Of a stretch of DNA of 64,000 bases, positions 52,731-61,322 are shown in pieces. The translations under genes and the position numbers were made by a program. The notes under the pieces are model-generated. The model did not search any database. It saw only the letters and a program-made list of their open reading frames with translations, and had not been told where the DNA came from. Source of the DNA: 62-47 sp051954235 (GTDB lineage Bacteria > Pseudomonadota > Alphaproteobacteria > Rhizobiales > Xanthobacteraceae); NCBI GenBank assembly GCA_051954235.1, contig JBQCHY010000057.1:1-64000 (forward strand), written 5' to 3'. The first letter of the stretch is position 1. Each line of letters starts with the position of its first letter.

Positions 52731-54038
52731 TCAATTCGTCCGTGCTTTCACCTGCTTGGTGAAGAGTTGCCGGAACACCGGGTATATATCGGCGGCTTCG
52801 GCGATGCGGGTCATCTGGAAGTTCGGCCAGTTGTCGTTGACCACGCTATAGGCCTGCCAAAGCGAGGTGCCGTTTTCGGTCGTGCCGAAGATATGCCGCT
52901 CACGCTCATCAATGATTTCGATATAGGCGTAGTATTGGCAAAGCCGCATGATCTCCTCGTCGAGGAGGGTGATGCAGCGCTGCGAATCGGCGACGACGTT
53001 GTCGCCGTCGGAGGCTTGGGCGGCGTAGATATTCCATTCGCTGCTGGGATAGCGCTCGGCGATGACGTGATGCATCTTCTCCAACGCGGTCGAAACCACC
53101 GTGCCGCCGCTCTGGGTGCTGTAGAAGAAGGTTTCTTCGTCCACCTCCTGCGCTTCATGGGTATGGCGGATGAAGACGATTTCGGTGCGCTCGTAACGAC
53201 GCTTCAGGAACAGGTGCAGCAACACGAAGAAGCGTTTCGCGAGGTCCTTCTCGCGCTCGCCCATCGAACCGGATACATCCATCAGGCAGAACATCACGGC
53301 GTTGGCGTTTGGAACGGGTTGCATTTCGAACCGATTGAAGCGGATATCGACCGGATCGACATATGCGATCAGCCGTCGTTTTCGCTCCAGCCGCTCAAGT
53401 TCGGCTTGCAGCACGGCGATGCGCTGCCGAATGGCCGGACCGAGCGGTCCTGCCGCCAATCTCGCGATCTCCCGCCGGATTGCGTCGATCTCCTTCCGCG
53501 TGGGACGCCTCAACGCGATGCGGCGGCCATAGCTGTTGCGCATGGTGCGGCCGACATTGATGTTGGTCGGTGATCCGGCTGCGGAAAAACCAGCGCGCCG
53601 TGGCCGGAAGGCAAGGATTTCCTTCAAGTTGAGCTTGACCATGTCGGGCAGTTCGAGGTCTTCAAAGAAGAGGTCGAGCACCTCCTCGCGCGACAGCACA
53701 AAGCGGAAATCGTCTTCTGACTCGTCCATTGATGGCCCGGTCGCGCCGATATTGCCGCCGTTGGGCTTGGGCAGCCGATCGCCGGGCGCGAAATGCTTGT
53801 TGCCCGGCAGGATATGCTCGCGCCGGCCGCTGTTCCTGGCTTCCTTGAAGCGCGGCTCGTCCGTACCTTTCTTCGGAATTGTGACGGCCTGCGCGCTGTC
53901 CGCGTCGGCGATCCTGCCGCTGCGGATGCCGGCGCGAATGCTGCGCTTGAGGTCGTCGCGCGCACGCCGCAGGAAGCGTTGCCGGTTGCCGAGGCTTTTG
54001 TCTTTCGGGTTGAGCCGGCGGTCGATGAAGATCGGCAT
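52731..54038 (-). CDS. yeaH: YeaH/YhbH family protein (DUF444)
   Basis: A 435-residue protein of the DUF444 family, with a VWA-like region carrying MFCLMDVSGSMGEREKDLAK, the metal-dependent adhesion-type motif split by the family consensus. Before it lie an Arg-rich N-terminus and the VKLNLKEILAFRPRRAG segment. It is always linked with the PrkA kinase and SpoVR and is thought to work with them in nutrient-stress responses. Gaps to its neighbours are 15 and 10 bp. Confidence 0.93.
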   Translation of the reverse strand: MPIFIDRRLNPKDKSLGNRQRFLRRARDDLKRSIRAGIRSGRIADADSAQAVTIPKKGTDEPRFKEARNSGRREHILPGNKHFAPGDRLPKPNGGNIGATGPSMDESEDDFRFVLSREEVLDLFFEDLELPDMVKLNLKEILAFRPRRAGFSAAGSPTNINVGRTMRNSYGRRIALRRPTRKEIDAIRREIARLAAGPLGPAIRQRIAVLQAELERLERKRRLIAYVDPVDIRFNRFEMQPVPNANAVMFCLMDVSGSMGEREKDLAKRFFVLLHLFLKRRYERTEIVFIRHTHEAQEVDEETFFYSTQSGGTVVSTALEKMHHVIAERYPSSEWNIYAAQASDGDNVVADSQRCITLLDEEIMRLCQYYAYIEIIDERERHIFGTTENGTSLWQAYSVVNDNWPNFQMTRIAEAADIYPVFRQLFTKQVKARTN

Positions 54039-54053
54039 CGCGTGCTCCCGCTT

Positions 54054-56003
54054 CTAGCCGGCCTTGTTGACGCGCATATACCAATCGACCAGCCGCCTGA
54101 CTTGACGCTCGGTGTAGCCACGCCCGATCATCCGTTGCACGAATTCGTGATGCCGCTTTTCGGTAACGCTATCCTGCTTGGAGCCGAAGCTGATCACCGG
54201 CAGCAGATCCTCGACCTGACCGAACATGCGCTTCTCGATCACTTCGCGCAGTTTCTCGTAGCTTTGCCAGGACGGATTGCGGTCGTTGTTGCGGGCCCGG
54301 GCGCGGAGCGTGAACTTTACCACTTCGTTGCGAAAATCCTTCGGGTTGGCGATGCCGGCCGGCTTCTCGATCTGCGACAATTCGCTGTCCAGTATCTCGC
54401 GATTGAGGATCTGGCCGGTGTCGGGATCCTTGTAGTCCTGATCTTCAATCCAGGCATCGGCGTAAGCGATGTAGCGATCGAACAGGTTCTGGCCGTATTC
54501 GCTGTAGGATTCGAGATAGGCCTTCTGGATTTCGTGGCCGATGAACTCCGCATATCGGGCGGCAAGCTCCGACTTGATGAAGTCGAGATAGGCGGCTTCC
54601 GTCTGTTTCGGAAACTGTTCGCGCTTGATGGCATCTTCGAGAATATACATCAGATGCACGGGATCGGCGGCGACTTCCTCGGTGTCGTAGTTGAAGGTCT
54701 GCGACAGGATCTTGAAAGCGAAGCGGGTGCTGACGCCGGTCATGCCCTCGTCGATGCCGGCGGCGTCGCGATATTCCTGGATCGATTTTGCCTTGGGGTC
54801 GATGTCTTTCAGATTCTCGCCGTCATAGATTCGCATCTTGGTATGGAGCGGTGAATTCTCGTGCCCGGTCAGACGCGTTGACACCGTGAACCGACTGAGG
54901 ATGTCCAGAACTTCGGGGGCGCAAGAACTATCGACAAGCTCGCTTTCGCGTAGGAGCTTCTCGTAGATTTGTCGCTCCTCGGTGATCCGCAGACAATATG
55001 GCACCTTAACCACCAGGATACGGTCAAGAAATGCCTCGTTGTTCTTGTTGTTCTTGAATTGCAGCCATTCCGATTCATTGGAGTGAGCGACGATGATTCC
55101 CTGGTAGGGGAACGAGCCGAAATTCTCGGTGCCGTTATAGCTGCCCTCCTGCGTCGCGGTGAGCAGCGGGTGCAGCACCTTGATCGGCGCCTTGAACATT
55201 TCGACAAATTCCAGCAGGCCTTGCGTGGTGCGGTTCAGGCCGCCGCTGTATGAATAGGCATCCGGATCGGATTGGCTGTAATTCTCGAGTTGCCGGATAT
55301 CGACCTTGCCGACCAGCGCGGAGACGTCCTGGTTGTTTTCGTCGCCGGGCTCGGTCTTGGCGATGCCGAGTTGGCGAAGCCGCGACGGCATGAGTTTCAC
55401 CACCGAGAATTTGGAAATATCACCGGCCAACTCATCAAGGCGTTTCGCGGCCCAGGGCGAGATCAAGCCGTTCAGGCGTCGTCGCGCGATCCCGTACTTG
55501 TCTTCCAGCAAATCGGCCATGCGGTCCGGGCTGAAAAGCCCGAGCGGCGATTCGAAAACCGGGCTGATTTGAGTCCCGACCTTGAGCGTATAGATGGGTC
55601 GCTGCTCCATCAGGCTCTTCAGCCGCTCGGCCAGCGAGGATTTGCCGCCACCCACAGGGCCGAGCAGATAGAGGATCTGCTTGCGCTCCTCCAGTCCTTG
55701 CGACGCATAGCGGAAATAGCCGGCGATGCGCTCGATCGTGTCTTCCATGCCATAGAAGTCCGAGAAGGACGAATAGAGTTTGATCGTCTTGTTCGAGAAA
55801 ATGCGACCGAGCCTTTCGTCCTTGCTGGTATCGACCAGCGTGGGTTCGCCGATCGCCTCGACCATGCGTTCGGGGGCAGAGCTATACATCGATTTTTCTT
55901 CCCGACAGGCCAGCAGATATTGCTGGAGGCTCATTTCCTCCTGCGCTGCTGAATTATAGATTGTCGAGAATAGCTCGAAGACGTCAGCTTGCTTGCTTTG
56001 CAT
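54054..56003 (-). CDS. prkA: PrkA-type serine protein kinase (YeaG)
   Basis: A 649-residue AAA+-like protein kinase. The Walker A motif GPVGGGKSS lies at 115-123. The N-terminal PrkA AAA domain is followed by the kinase-like C-terminal domain. In E. coli YeaG is induced by nitrogen starvation and by RpoS; in Bacillus PrkA affects sporulation. GGGAGG lies 6 nt before the ATG. It is the first gene of the unit. A weak EcfG-like box lies 42 bp upstream. Confidence 0.95.
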   Translation of the reverse strand: MQSKQADVFELFSTIYNSAAQEEMSLQQYLLACREEKSMYSSAPERMVEAIGEPTLVDTSKDERLGRIFSNKTIKLYSSFSDFYGMEDTIERIAGYFRYASQGLEERKQILYLLGPVGGGKSSLAERLKSLMEQRPIYTLKVGTQISPVFESPLGLFSPDRMADLLEDKYGIARRRLNGLISPWAAKRLDELAGDISKFSVVKLMPSRLRQLGIAKTEPGDENNQDVSALVGKVDIRQLENYSQSDPDAYSYSGGLNRTTQGLLEFVEMFKAPIKVLHPLLTATQEGSYNGTENFGSFPYQGIIVAHSNESEWLQFKNNKNNEAFLDRILVVKVPYCLRITEERQIYEKLLRESELVDSSCAPEVLDILSRFTVSTRLTGHENSPLHTKMRIYDGENLKDIDPKAKSIQEYRDAAGIDEGMTGVSTRFAFKILSQTFNYDTEEVAADPVHLMYILEDAIKREQFPKQTEAAYLDFIKSELAARYAEFIGHEIQKAYLESYSEYGQNLFDRYIAYADAWIEDQDYKDPDTGQILNREILDSELSQIEKPAGIANPKDFRNEVVKFTLRARARNNDRNPSWQSYEKLREVIEKRMFGQVEDLLPVISFGSKQDSVTEKRHHEFVQRMIGRGYTERQVRRLVDWYMRVNKAG

Positions 56004-56044
56004 TATCGCCTCCCGGCGGCAGCCGCTATACTTCTGACCTATTC

Positions 56045-56070
56045 AACTTTAACAAACCCTCGCGAGTTCC
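56045..56070 (-). promoter_or_regulatory. weak EcfG-like promoter upstream of prkA
   Basis: On the minus strand GGAAC is followed after 17 bases by AGTT (last three bases of the -10 box match). The consensus in this group is GGAAC-N16/17-CGTT. It ends 42 bp before the prkA ATG. Confidence is low because the -10 box has a mismatch. Confidence 0.3.
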
Positions 56071-56423
56071 CGTTCACGCGCGAATTGATTTCGATGCGAA
56101 GCAAGGCCAGTGGGAGGTCGTGACAACCGGCATCTCGATTCCGTGCCAACGCCGTTGCGGATGTCCCGTCGAACTCGGCGGTACGCCGAACGATCTGGAG
56201 GTCATCGCCGAGCAGGATGCGGATGTCAGCTTTGCAAGATGCGCTCGCGGGCAAGTTCACCGGAGCCGCGCAAAGTGTCTCTGCATTCCTGCCCGACCAT
56301 TCGCCCAGAACAAACCATAAAAGGACGATCCGGACCTTCCCGTAGAGAAAGCGGCGCGATACGGGGGCCACGCTGACGACCCATTGGAGAGATCGCGGCG
56401 GGATTGGGAATTTGTAGATGTGA

Positions 56424-56449
56424 GGAACCTTTGCGGTTCGACGACTGTT
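56424..56449 (+). promoter_or_regulatory. EcfG-like promoter of the 55-residue protein
   Basis: GGAAC at 56424-56428, 17 bases, then TGTT at 56446-56449. It lies 28 bp before the ATG at 56477. The pattern is that of the alphaproteobacterial general-stress sigma factor EcfG. Confidence 0.5.
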
Positions 56450-56476
56450 TCCTCCCAAGCCCTTTCGGAGGAAGCC

Positions 56477-56644
56477 ATGTCGCGCACCCGTGAGCCAGCG
56501 CCAAAACACACACACGAAGACCAAAGCCGGGAGAGGCATTCAAAACGATATTCCGATCACGGCATCGTCAAGGACGAAAAGGCGGAGGAGCAGCCGAAGG
56601 ATAAGCGTCGGGCTCAAAGCGTGCACAAGACCGACAACGGTTGA
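56477..56644 (+). CDS. small charged hypothetical protein, 55 residues
   Basis: A very hydrophilic protein (MSRTREPAPKHTHEDQ ... KTDNG), rich in Lys, Glu, Asp and Arg, without hydrophobic core; it is probably disordered. GGAGG lies 6 nt before the ATG. The EcfG-like promoter upstream suggests stress induction. I do not recognise a family; proteins of this kind in stress regulons often act as hydrophilins, but that is only a suggestion. Confidence 0.6.
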   Translation: MSRTREPAPKHTHEDQSRERHSKRYSDHGIVKDEKAEEQPKDKRRAQSVHKTDNG

Positions 56645-56671
56645 ATGCCTTCATTGATTTTCCGGCGAGTT

Positions 56672-56863
56672 TCAGTCCGGTGGCTTCAGTTCGTTCGACA
56701 TTGACCATCGCAGCAGGTTCAGCTTGGCGGCGATGTCTTTGAGCTTCTGTTTGATCGTCTCACTCGTGGTGAGATTTTCCGATTTAGCCAACTGCTTTTC
56801 GAGATTGTTTCGTTCCTTGATCAGCCATTCATCGAGAAGCGGTGGAGAGCGCTTGTTAAACAT
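56672..56863 (-). CDS. small helical hypothetical protein, 63 residues
   Basis: A small protein that should form a helical hairpin (LLDEWLIKERNNLEKQLAKS, then TSETIKQKLKDIAAKLNLL). It has no signal peptide. GGGAG lies close before the ATG. It is transcribed towards the 55-residue gene, with stops 27 bp apart. A near-consensus EcfG box lies 87-111 bp upstream (TGAAC-N16-CGTT). Function unknown. Confidence 0.65.
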   Translation of the reverse strand: MFNKRSPPLLDEWLIKERNNLEKQLAKSENLTTSETIKQKLKDIAAKLNLLRWSMSNELKPPD

Positions 56864-56949
56864 GGCGCGTCTCCCTTTGTCCTGATGAGGCGGGAGACAA
56901 CTGCCTCTCATCACCGATAGATACCCTTGGCCGTGCGGTGATAGAAGGT

Positions 56950-56974
56950 AACGGTTTGGCTCAATGGTCGTTCA
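56950..56974 (-). promoter_or_regulatory. near-consensus EcfG-like promoter of the 63-residue gene
   Basis: On the minus strand TGAAC (one mismatch to GGAAC), 16 bases, then CGTT. It precedes the gene at 56672-56863 by 87 bp. Confidence 0.4.
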
Positions 56975-57068
56975 ATTCCGGGACCAATGGCTTGGGAACT
57001 TGAGATTACCGATGCGGGTATGGTCGGTATCGTTTCTCGCAATACGATTCACGGATCGATCGGCTTGA

Positions 57069-57093
57069 GGAACGCCTCGCGACTGCACCTGTT
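57069..57093 (+). promoter_or_regulatory. EcfG-like promoter of the 89-residue gene
   Basis: GGAAC at 57069-57073, 16 bases, then TGTT at 57090-57093. It lies 35 bp before the ATG at 57128. Confidence 0.45.
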
Positions 57094-57127
57094 GTCTTCC
57101 AGAGCGAAAACAAGCGCGATTGGTTGA

Positions 57128-57397
57128 ATGGCGGAAAAACTTGGAATCCCGGCCGACGCAAGTATCGAGCAGCTCAATATCATCGTCGGCGCCCTCTATT
57201 TGAGCTTGGCACACGCGGTCGAGCACATTGCCGAAGCTGAAAGCCTGTCGTCGGTTGTCGCGTTCAAGGATCGTTTTCTGACCGCGTTAAAGAGCGGAGA
57301 TATCGATATGTCGCTGCTCGACGACGCCAAGACATTCGACCTGGTTGTTGCGATCGTCGAGAGCGCGATGGAATTGAAGGCCCGCGACAAAGTGTGA
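57128..57397 (+). CDS. small acidic hypothetical protein, 89 residues
   Basis: A helical soluble protein (SIEQLNIIVGALYLSLAHAV, then VVAFKDRFLTALKSGDIDMS). No catalytic motif, signal or membrane segment is seen. The placement behind an EcfG-like promoter and beside a histidine kinase of the HWE class suggests a stress role. Its stop lies 90 bp from the kinase stop, and the two genes converge. Function unknown. Confidence 0.65.
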   Translation: MAEKLGIPADASIEQLNIIVGALYLSLAHAVEHIAEAESLSSVVAFKDRFLTALKSGDIDMSLLDDAKTFDLVVAIVESAMELKARDKV

Positions 57398-57487
57398 CGT
57401 CGACGCATCACGCATGCCCCAGCGTGCTCAGGGCTGCTTTGCTCCCGCATGCGTGCCGTTTCTTGTCTGAAAGCAATGGCGCCGCAA

Positions 57488-59377
57488 CTACGCTGGCGAC
57501 GTTTCTTCCCATTCGGCGGATAGCGGGGCGTCGATTTCGCAAATAATTCCGGTTCGGTCGTAAGTGATTTGAACCTTGCCCTGGAGTTCGCCGGCCAGTA
57601 CGCGCTCGATCAATTGCGAACCGAATCCCCTTCGGCTCGGTGGCGTCACTTCCGGGCCATTCTGCTCCTGCCAACGGAAGATGAGCCCGGGAGAGCTTTC
57701 GTGTTTGATGCTCCACTTGATGATAACCCGGCCGGTGGGAACCGAAAGCGCGCCGTACTTGGCGGCGTTGGTCGCCAATTCGTGGAGCGCCAATGTGAGA
57801 GCCAAGGCGGATTTCGGCGAAAGCCGCAAGTCCGGCCCGTCGATTTCAAACCGCTGACGTCCGTGCATGGTCAGGAGCTGCGCAACGACGTCCTTCAGTT
57901 CCGCGCTATCCCAATTTGCCCGGGTGATGAGGTCGTGACCGTTCGACAACGCCAGCAGACGGGCCTCGAATTTCCGGAAATCGTCACTCTCGCTTTCGTG
58001 GCCGCGGAAACTCTGCCGCGCGATCGCCAGCACGGTCGAGAGATTGTTCTTCAGCCTGTGCTTCATTTCACGCAGCAGCGTGGCATGAAGCCGCTCGGCT
58101 GCCTTGCGCTCGGTGATGTCGCGAGCGATTTTCGAAGCGCCAATGATGTGGCCGTTACTGTCCCTGATCGGTGAAATCGTCAGGGACAGATCGGCTAAGC
58201 TGCCGTCTTTTCGTCGGCGGATCGTCTCGAAGTGCTCGACGCGCTCGCCCTTGCGAAGCCGCGCCAGAATATTGGGTTCTTCGTCCTGTCGGTCGTCCGG
58301 GATCAGGATGGTGATGGGCTTGCCGACAACCTCTTGCGCGGAGTAGCCGAACAGCCGTTCCGCCCCGATATTCCAACTGGTGATGATGCCGTCGAGGTTC
58401 TTGCTGACGATTGCATCGTCGGATGATTCGACGATTGCAGCGAGGCGCGCACTCGCCAGCTCTGCGCGTTTGCGGTCACTGATGTTGACCGCGACGCCCG
58501 GCATCCGCCAAGGCTTTCCGGCCTCATCGTAAAGGCACTGGCCGTGGACTTCGAGCCAGTGGGTTGTCCCGTCGCGGCTGACGACGCGATATTCGAGGAG
58601 GCATTTTTCTCCCGTCACGATAGCCTTTTGAATGGCCTGGCTCACGCGCTCGACGTCGTCCGGATGAATACCCGCGAGATAATCGGCAAGCGGAGCGCCA
58701 CTTTTGCCTTTCTGCGGATCCAACGAAAACATCGTCGCAAAGCGGGCATCCGAATAGACGGTGTTCGTGCGGAGATCCGTATCGAATGTTCCGATCATGC
58801 CCGCGGCTTGAAGGGCGTAGGAGAGGCGTTCTTCTGTCCTCGCCAGGGCCTGCTCGGCGGCAACCCGCTGTGTTGTTTCCTCGACGATGCATAGAACGCC
58901 ATCGACGGCGCCGAATGCGTCGTGGACCGGTGAGTAGGAAATATCGAAACAGACCGTTTCCGGATAGCCGCGCCGCTCAATATAGAACGGGCGATCCTTG
59001 GCGGATACCGTTTCGCCGGTGATCAGGACTTGCCTCAGCAACGGTTCAAGGTCGCTCCAGAGCTCGGTCCAGTTTTCCCGTGCCGGCCGCCCGAGCGCCC
59101 TTGGATGCTTGTCGCCGATCGTCGGTTTATATGTGTCGTTGTAGAGGGCCACGAAGTCAGGCCCCCAAAACAGCACGATTTGTGCCTTTGCGGGCAGCAT
59201 CAGGCCGACGGTCGACTTCAGGTGCGCGGGCCATTCCGTGATCGGTCCCAGGCTGGTCTTGGACCAGTCAAGTGCACGGATGAGGTCTCCCATTTCGCCG
59301 CCGCGAAATGGAAAGGTCTCGCTTTTGCTTTCCGGAACTTCCGGCTTCTTGTCGGGCATGGCTTGAAAATATTTCAT
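57488..59377 (-). CDS. PAS-domain HWE-type sensor histidine kinase
   Basis: A 629-residue soluble kinase. Three PAS-type sensor regions are seen at about 60-175, 185-305 and 310-430 (the last with the PAC ending RDGSLADLSLTISPI-like text). The kinase core has the H-box EMKHRLKNNLS, phospho-acceptor His440, the N-box LHELATNAAKYG (Asn537) and the WQE that names the HWE group. Kinases of this class often feed the PhyR-NepR-EcfG general stress pathway, and EcfG-like promoters lie nearby. No partner regulator is in the window. No ribosome-binding site is obvious. Confidence 0.9.
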   Translation of the reverse strand: MKYFQAMPDKKPEVPESKSETFPFRGGEMGDLIRALDWSKTSLGPITEWPAHLKSTVGLMLPAKAQIVLFWGPDFVALYNDTYKPTIGDKHPRALGRPARENWTELWSDLEPLLRQVLITGETVSAKDRPFYIERRGYPETVCFDISYSPVHDAFGAVDGVLCIVEETTQRVAAEQALARTEERLSYALQAAGMIGTFDTDLRTNTVYSDARFATMFSLDPQKGKSGAPLADYLAGIHPDDVERVSQAIQKAIVTGEKCLLEYRVVSRDGTTHWLEVHGQCLYDEAGKPWRMPGVAVNISDRKRAELASARLAAIVESSDDAIVSKNLDGIITSWNIGAERLFGYSAQEVVGKPITILIPDDRQDEEPNILARLRKGERVEHFETIRRRKDGSLADLSLTISPIRDSNGHIIGASKIARDITERKAAERLHATLLREMKHRLKNNLSTVLAIARQSFRGHESESDDFRKFEARLLALSNGHDLITRANWDSAELKDVVAQLLTMHGRQRFEIDGPDLRLSPKSALALTLALHELATNAAKYGALSVPTGRVIIKWSIKHESSPGLIFRWQEQNGPEVTPPSRRGFGSQLIERVLAGELQGKVQITYDRTGIICEIDAPLSAEWEETSPA

Positions 59378-59733
59378 TGGATGACGGCAGCTTTACATAA
59401 CTACCGTCGGAATGAAATGGAGAAGCGGAACGCCGGAGTCTTCCGGCCTGGATCGCCGCGCGTTCGTTAAGCTGATCGGTACATCCGTGTGACGATTCGC
59501 GCGATCTTGCGCGGTTTGCGCTCCGAAGCTCCTCAATTCGCTGGCAGCGTCCAAGCCACGGGTCGGGTCAGATGCCAAACGGCGCGGGCGCGGGCGCGGG
59601 AACGGGATTGTTTCGAAAACTTTAGATGAGAGTGGGTGGCGGTGATTTCGCTATTGCGAGATCACAGCGCATCGCCCTGGAAATCTGCCATTACCCGTCC
59701 TGAGGCCAGCGTCCATGATGTGAGGATAATGAC
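59378..59733. other. intergenic region between the kinase and the PPC-domain gene
   Basis: No gene is supported. A short GC-rich repeat of GCGCGG units lies at 59582-59600. A GGAAC at 59598-59602 has no -10 box at the right distance. The region should hold both divergent promoters. Confidence 0.4.
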
Positions 59734-60177
59734 ATGCAGAATAAGCTTTTGAATGACGGCAACGGACAGCGGACGTTTGCCGTCATTCTCGAAACCGGCG
59801 ATGAAGTGCAGGACTGCATGAAGACCTTCATCAAGGCGGAGGGCATTCGGGCCGCGCAACTCACCGCGATCGGTGCGTTCAGCGATGTCGAACTGCTATA
59901 CTTCGATTGGAAGGCAAAAAAGTATCACAAGAGCGCCATTGCCGAGCAGGTGGAGGTTGCATCGCTGATCGGCGACGTCGCGGAATCTCCCTCGGGCGAA
60001 CCGGCGCTGCATATCCACGTGGTCGTCGGACGGCGGGATTGCACGGCCTTGGCCGGCCATCTCGGCCAAGCCCACGTGCGACCGACGCTGGAAGTCCTGC
60101 TCACCGAGAGCCCGGCACATCTGCGCAAAAGGTTAGACAAGGAATCCGGCCTTGCTCTCATTCGCATGGAGACTTGA
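59734..60177 (+). CDS. PPC (DUF296) domain protein
   Basis: A 147-residue protein of the PPC/DUF296 family, which in plants is fused to AT-hook DNA-binding proteins and in bacteria occurs alone. The core features are FAVILETGDEV, the AAQLTAIGAFSDVELLYFD block and the LHIHVVVGRRD segment with its His pair, which is a probable metal site. It should form a trimer. AGGA lies 8 nt before the ATG. The function is unknown. Confidence 0.88.
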   Translation: MQNKLLNDGNGQRTFAVILETGDEVQDCMKTFIKAEGIRAAQLTAIGAFSDVELLYFDWKAKKYHKSAIAEQVEVASLIGDVAESPSGEPALHIHVVVGRRDCTALAGHLGQAHVRPTLEVLLTESPAHLRKRLDKESGLALIRMET

Positions 60178-60203
60178 ACGATGGCGTGGGGAGCCGTCTT
60201 TGG

Positions 60204-60228
60204 GGAACGTGTCGGCAGTCCGCACGTT
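60204..60228 (+). promoter_or_regulatory. EcfG-like promoter upstream of the Cys-rich protein
   Basis: GGAAC at 60204-60208, 16 bases, then CGTT at 60225-60228, an exact match to the consensus. It also forms an 8-bp inverted repeat (GGAACGTG / CACGTTCC). It lies 65 bp before the ATG at 60294. Confidence 0.5.
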
Positions 60229-60293
60229 CCGATTCAGGTGCCGAGAGGGCAGCGGAGGCAAGCCTTTATCCATGCGTTCTCGAGGAGATTCAG

Positions 60294-60527
60294 ATGCCGA
60301 CATGCGAAACCTGCGGCAATGACTATGACAAGGCCTTTCAGGTCACAATGAATGGTCAGGCCCATACGTTCGACAGCTTCGAATGCGCAATCCACGCACT
60401 CGCGCCGACATGCAAGCATTGCGGGACACGGATCGTCGGGCACGGCCTGGAGCAAGAAGGCCTGTTCTATTGCTGCGACCACTGCGCATCCAAGGATGGC
60501 GTCTCCGGACTCCGCGACCGGGTCTGA
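60294..60527 (+). CDS. small Cys-rich metal-binding protein
   Basis: A 77-residue protein with nine cysteines or so arranged as CETC, a lone Cys, CKHC and CCDHC, with nearby His residues. The pattern GLFYCCDHCA resembles the end of bacterial metallothioneins (SmtA) and zinc-ribbon proteins. It should bind zinc or a similar metal. GGAG lies about 7 nt before the ATG, and a matching EcfG-like promoter is upstream. The exact family is not certain. Confidence 0.75.
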   Translation: MPTCETCGNDYDKAFQVTMNGQAHTFDSFECAIHALAPTCKHCGTRIVGHGLEQEGLFYCCDHCASKDGVSGLRDRV

Positions 60528-60585
60528 GCGTATGAAAGGTTGGGCTATCAACCGCGAAAGCGATATCGCGGCCGATAGCGCGCGG

Positions 60586-61308
60586 TCATAGCTGCAGCTT
60601 CAAGTGGAGCGCGTCTGCAGGGGCCGCGCTTTTCTGGTCGTTGTCGAAGTAAGCATAGACATCGAAGCCGCGTCGCTTCCATTTCAGGAAGTCTGCGGCC
60701 CAGTCGCGCAACGTCTGCGGGCTATAGTGGCCCTTGTAATGCCCGCCCGGCCCATGCCCGCGAACGTAGATGAAATCAGCGGTGCGTTCCCATGGCGATG
60801 GCGCATCGTGATGGTCTGAAATGCACAGCGCGATATTTCGATCGGCTAACAACCGCATCGTCTGCGGCGTGTACCAGCTCGGATGACGAAATTCGAACGT
60901 ATATCGCCACGTCCGGCGAAGACGTTTTAGGAAGCGGGCCAGCCGTTCATGATCTGCCTTCATGTTTGGCGGCAATTGAAACAGGACCGGCCCGGCTTTG
61001 TCGCCAAGCAACGAAAGCCGTCGCTCGAGGAGTTTCACGCTGTCCGCAGATGTGTCCGACAGGCGTTTCCAGTGGGTGATGAAGCGGGACGCCTTCCAGG
61101 CGAAGATAAAATCGTGTCCGGTATGCTCGCGCCAGGATTCCACCGCCTGCGCCGATGGGGTGCGGTAGAACACGCCGTTGAGTTCGGTCGTTCCGAACTG
61201 GGAGGCATAGTAGGAAAGCTGGTGCTTCACCATCAATCCGGACGGAAAGAACGGCCCACGCCACGACGCGTAATGCCAACCCGACGTGCCGATGCGAATT
61301 TTTGCCAT
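60586..61308 (-). CDS. DUF72 (YecE-like) protein
   Basis: A 240-residue TIM-barrel-like protein of the DUF72 family. The N-terminal IRIGTSGWHYASWRGPFFP, the ELNGVFYRTPS segment and the later LFQLPPNMKAD and FEFRHPSWYT are signatures. No catalytic function has been settled for the family. It is the third gene of a minus-strand set, 14 bp after the flavodoxin-like gene. Confidence 0.92.
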   Translation of the reverse strand: MAKIRIGTSGWHYASWRGPFFPSGLMVKHQLSYYASQFGTTELNGVFYRTPSAQAVESWREHTGHDFIFAWKASRFITHWKRLSDTSADSVKLLERRLSLLGDKAGPVLFQLPPNMKADHERLARFLKRLRRTWRYTFEFRHPSWYTPQTMRLLADRNIALCISDHHDAPSPWERTADFIYVRGHGPGGHYKGHYSPQTLRDWAADFLKWKRRGFDVYAYFDNDQKSAAPADALHLKLQL

Positions 61309-61322
61309 CGCGATTGGTCCTG

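Larger units (their letters stand above)
56004..56476. other. intergenic region between prkA and a small stress-type gene
   Basis: No gene is supported. The region holds the divergent promoters: a weak EcfG-like box for prkA (56045-56070) and a good one for the 55-residue protein (56424-56449). No repeats or hairpins with a T-tract were seen. Confidence 0.4.

Noticed and set aside
59598..59602. GGAAC before the PPC-domain gene as an EcfG promoter
   Set aside because: No NGTT lies at 16-17 bases; only TTTA is found there.
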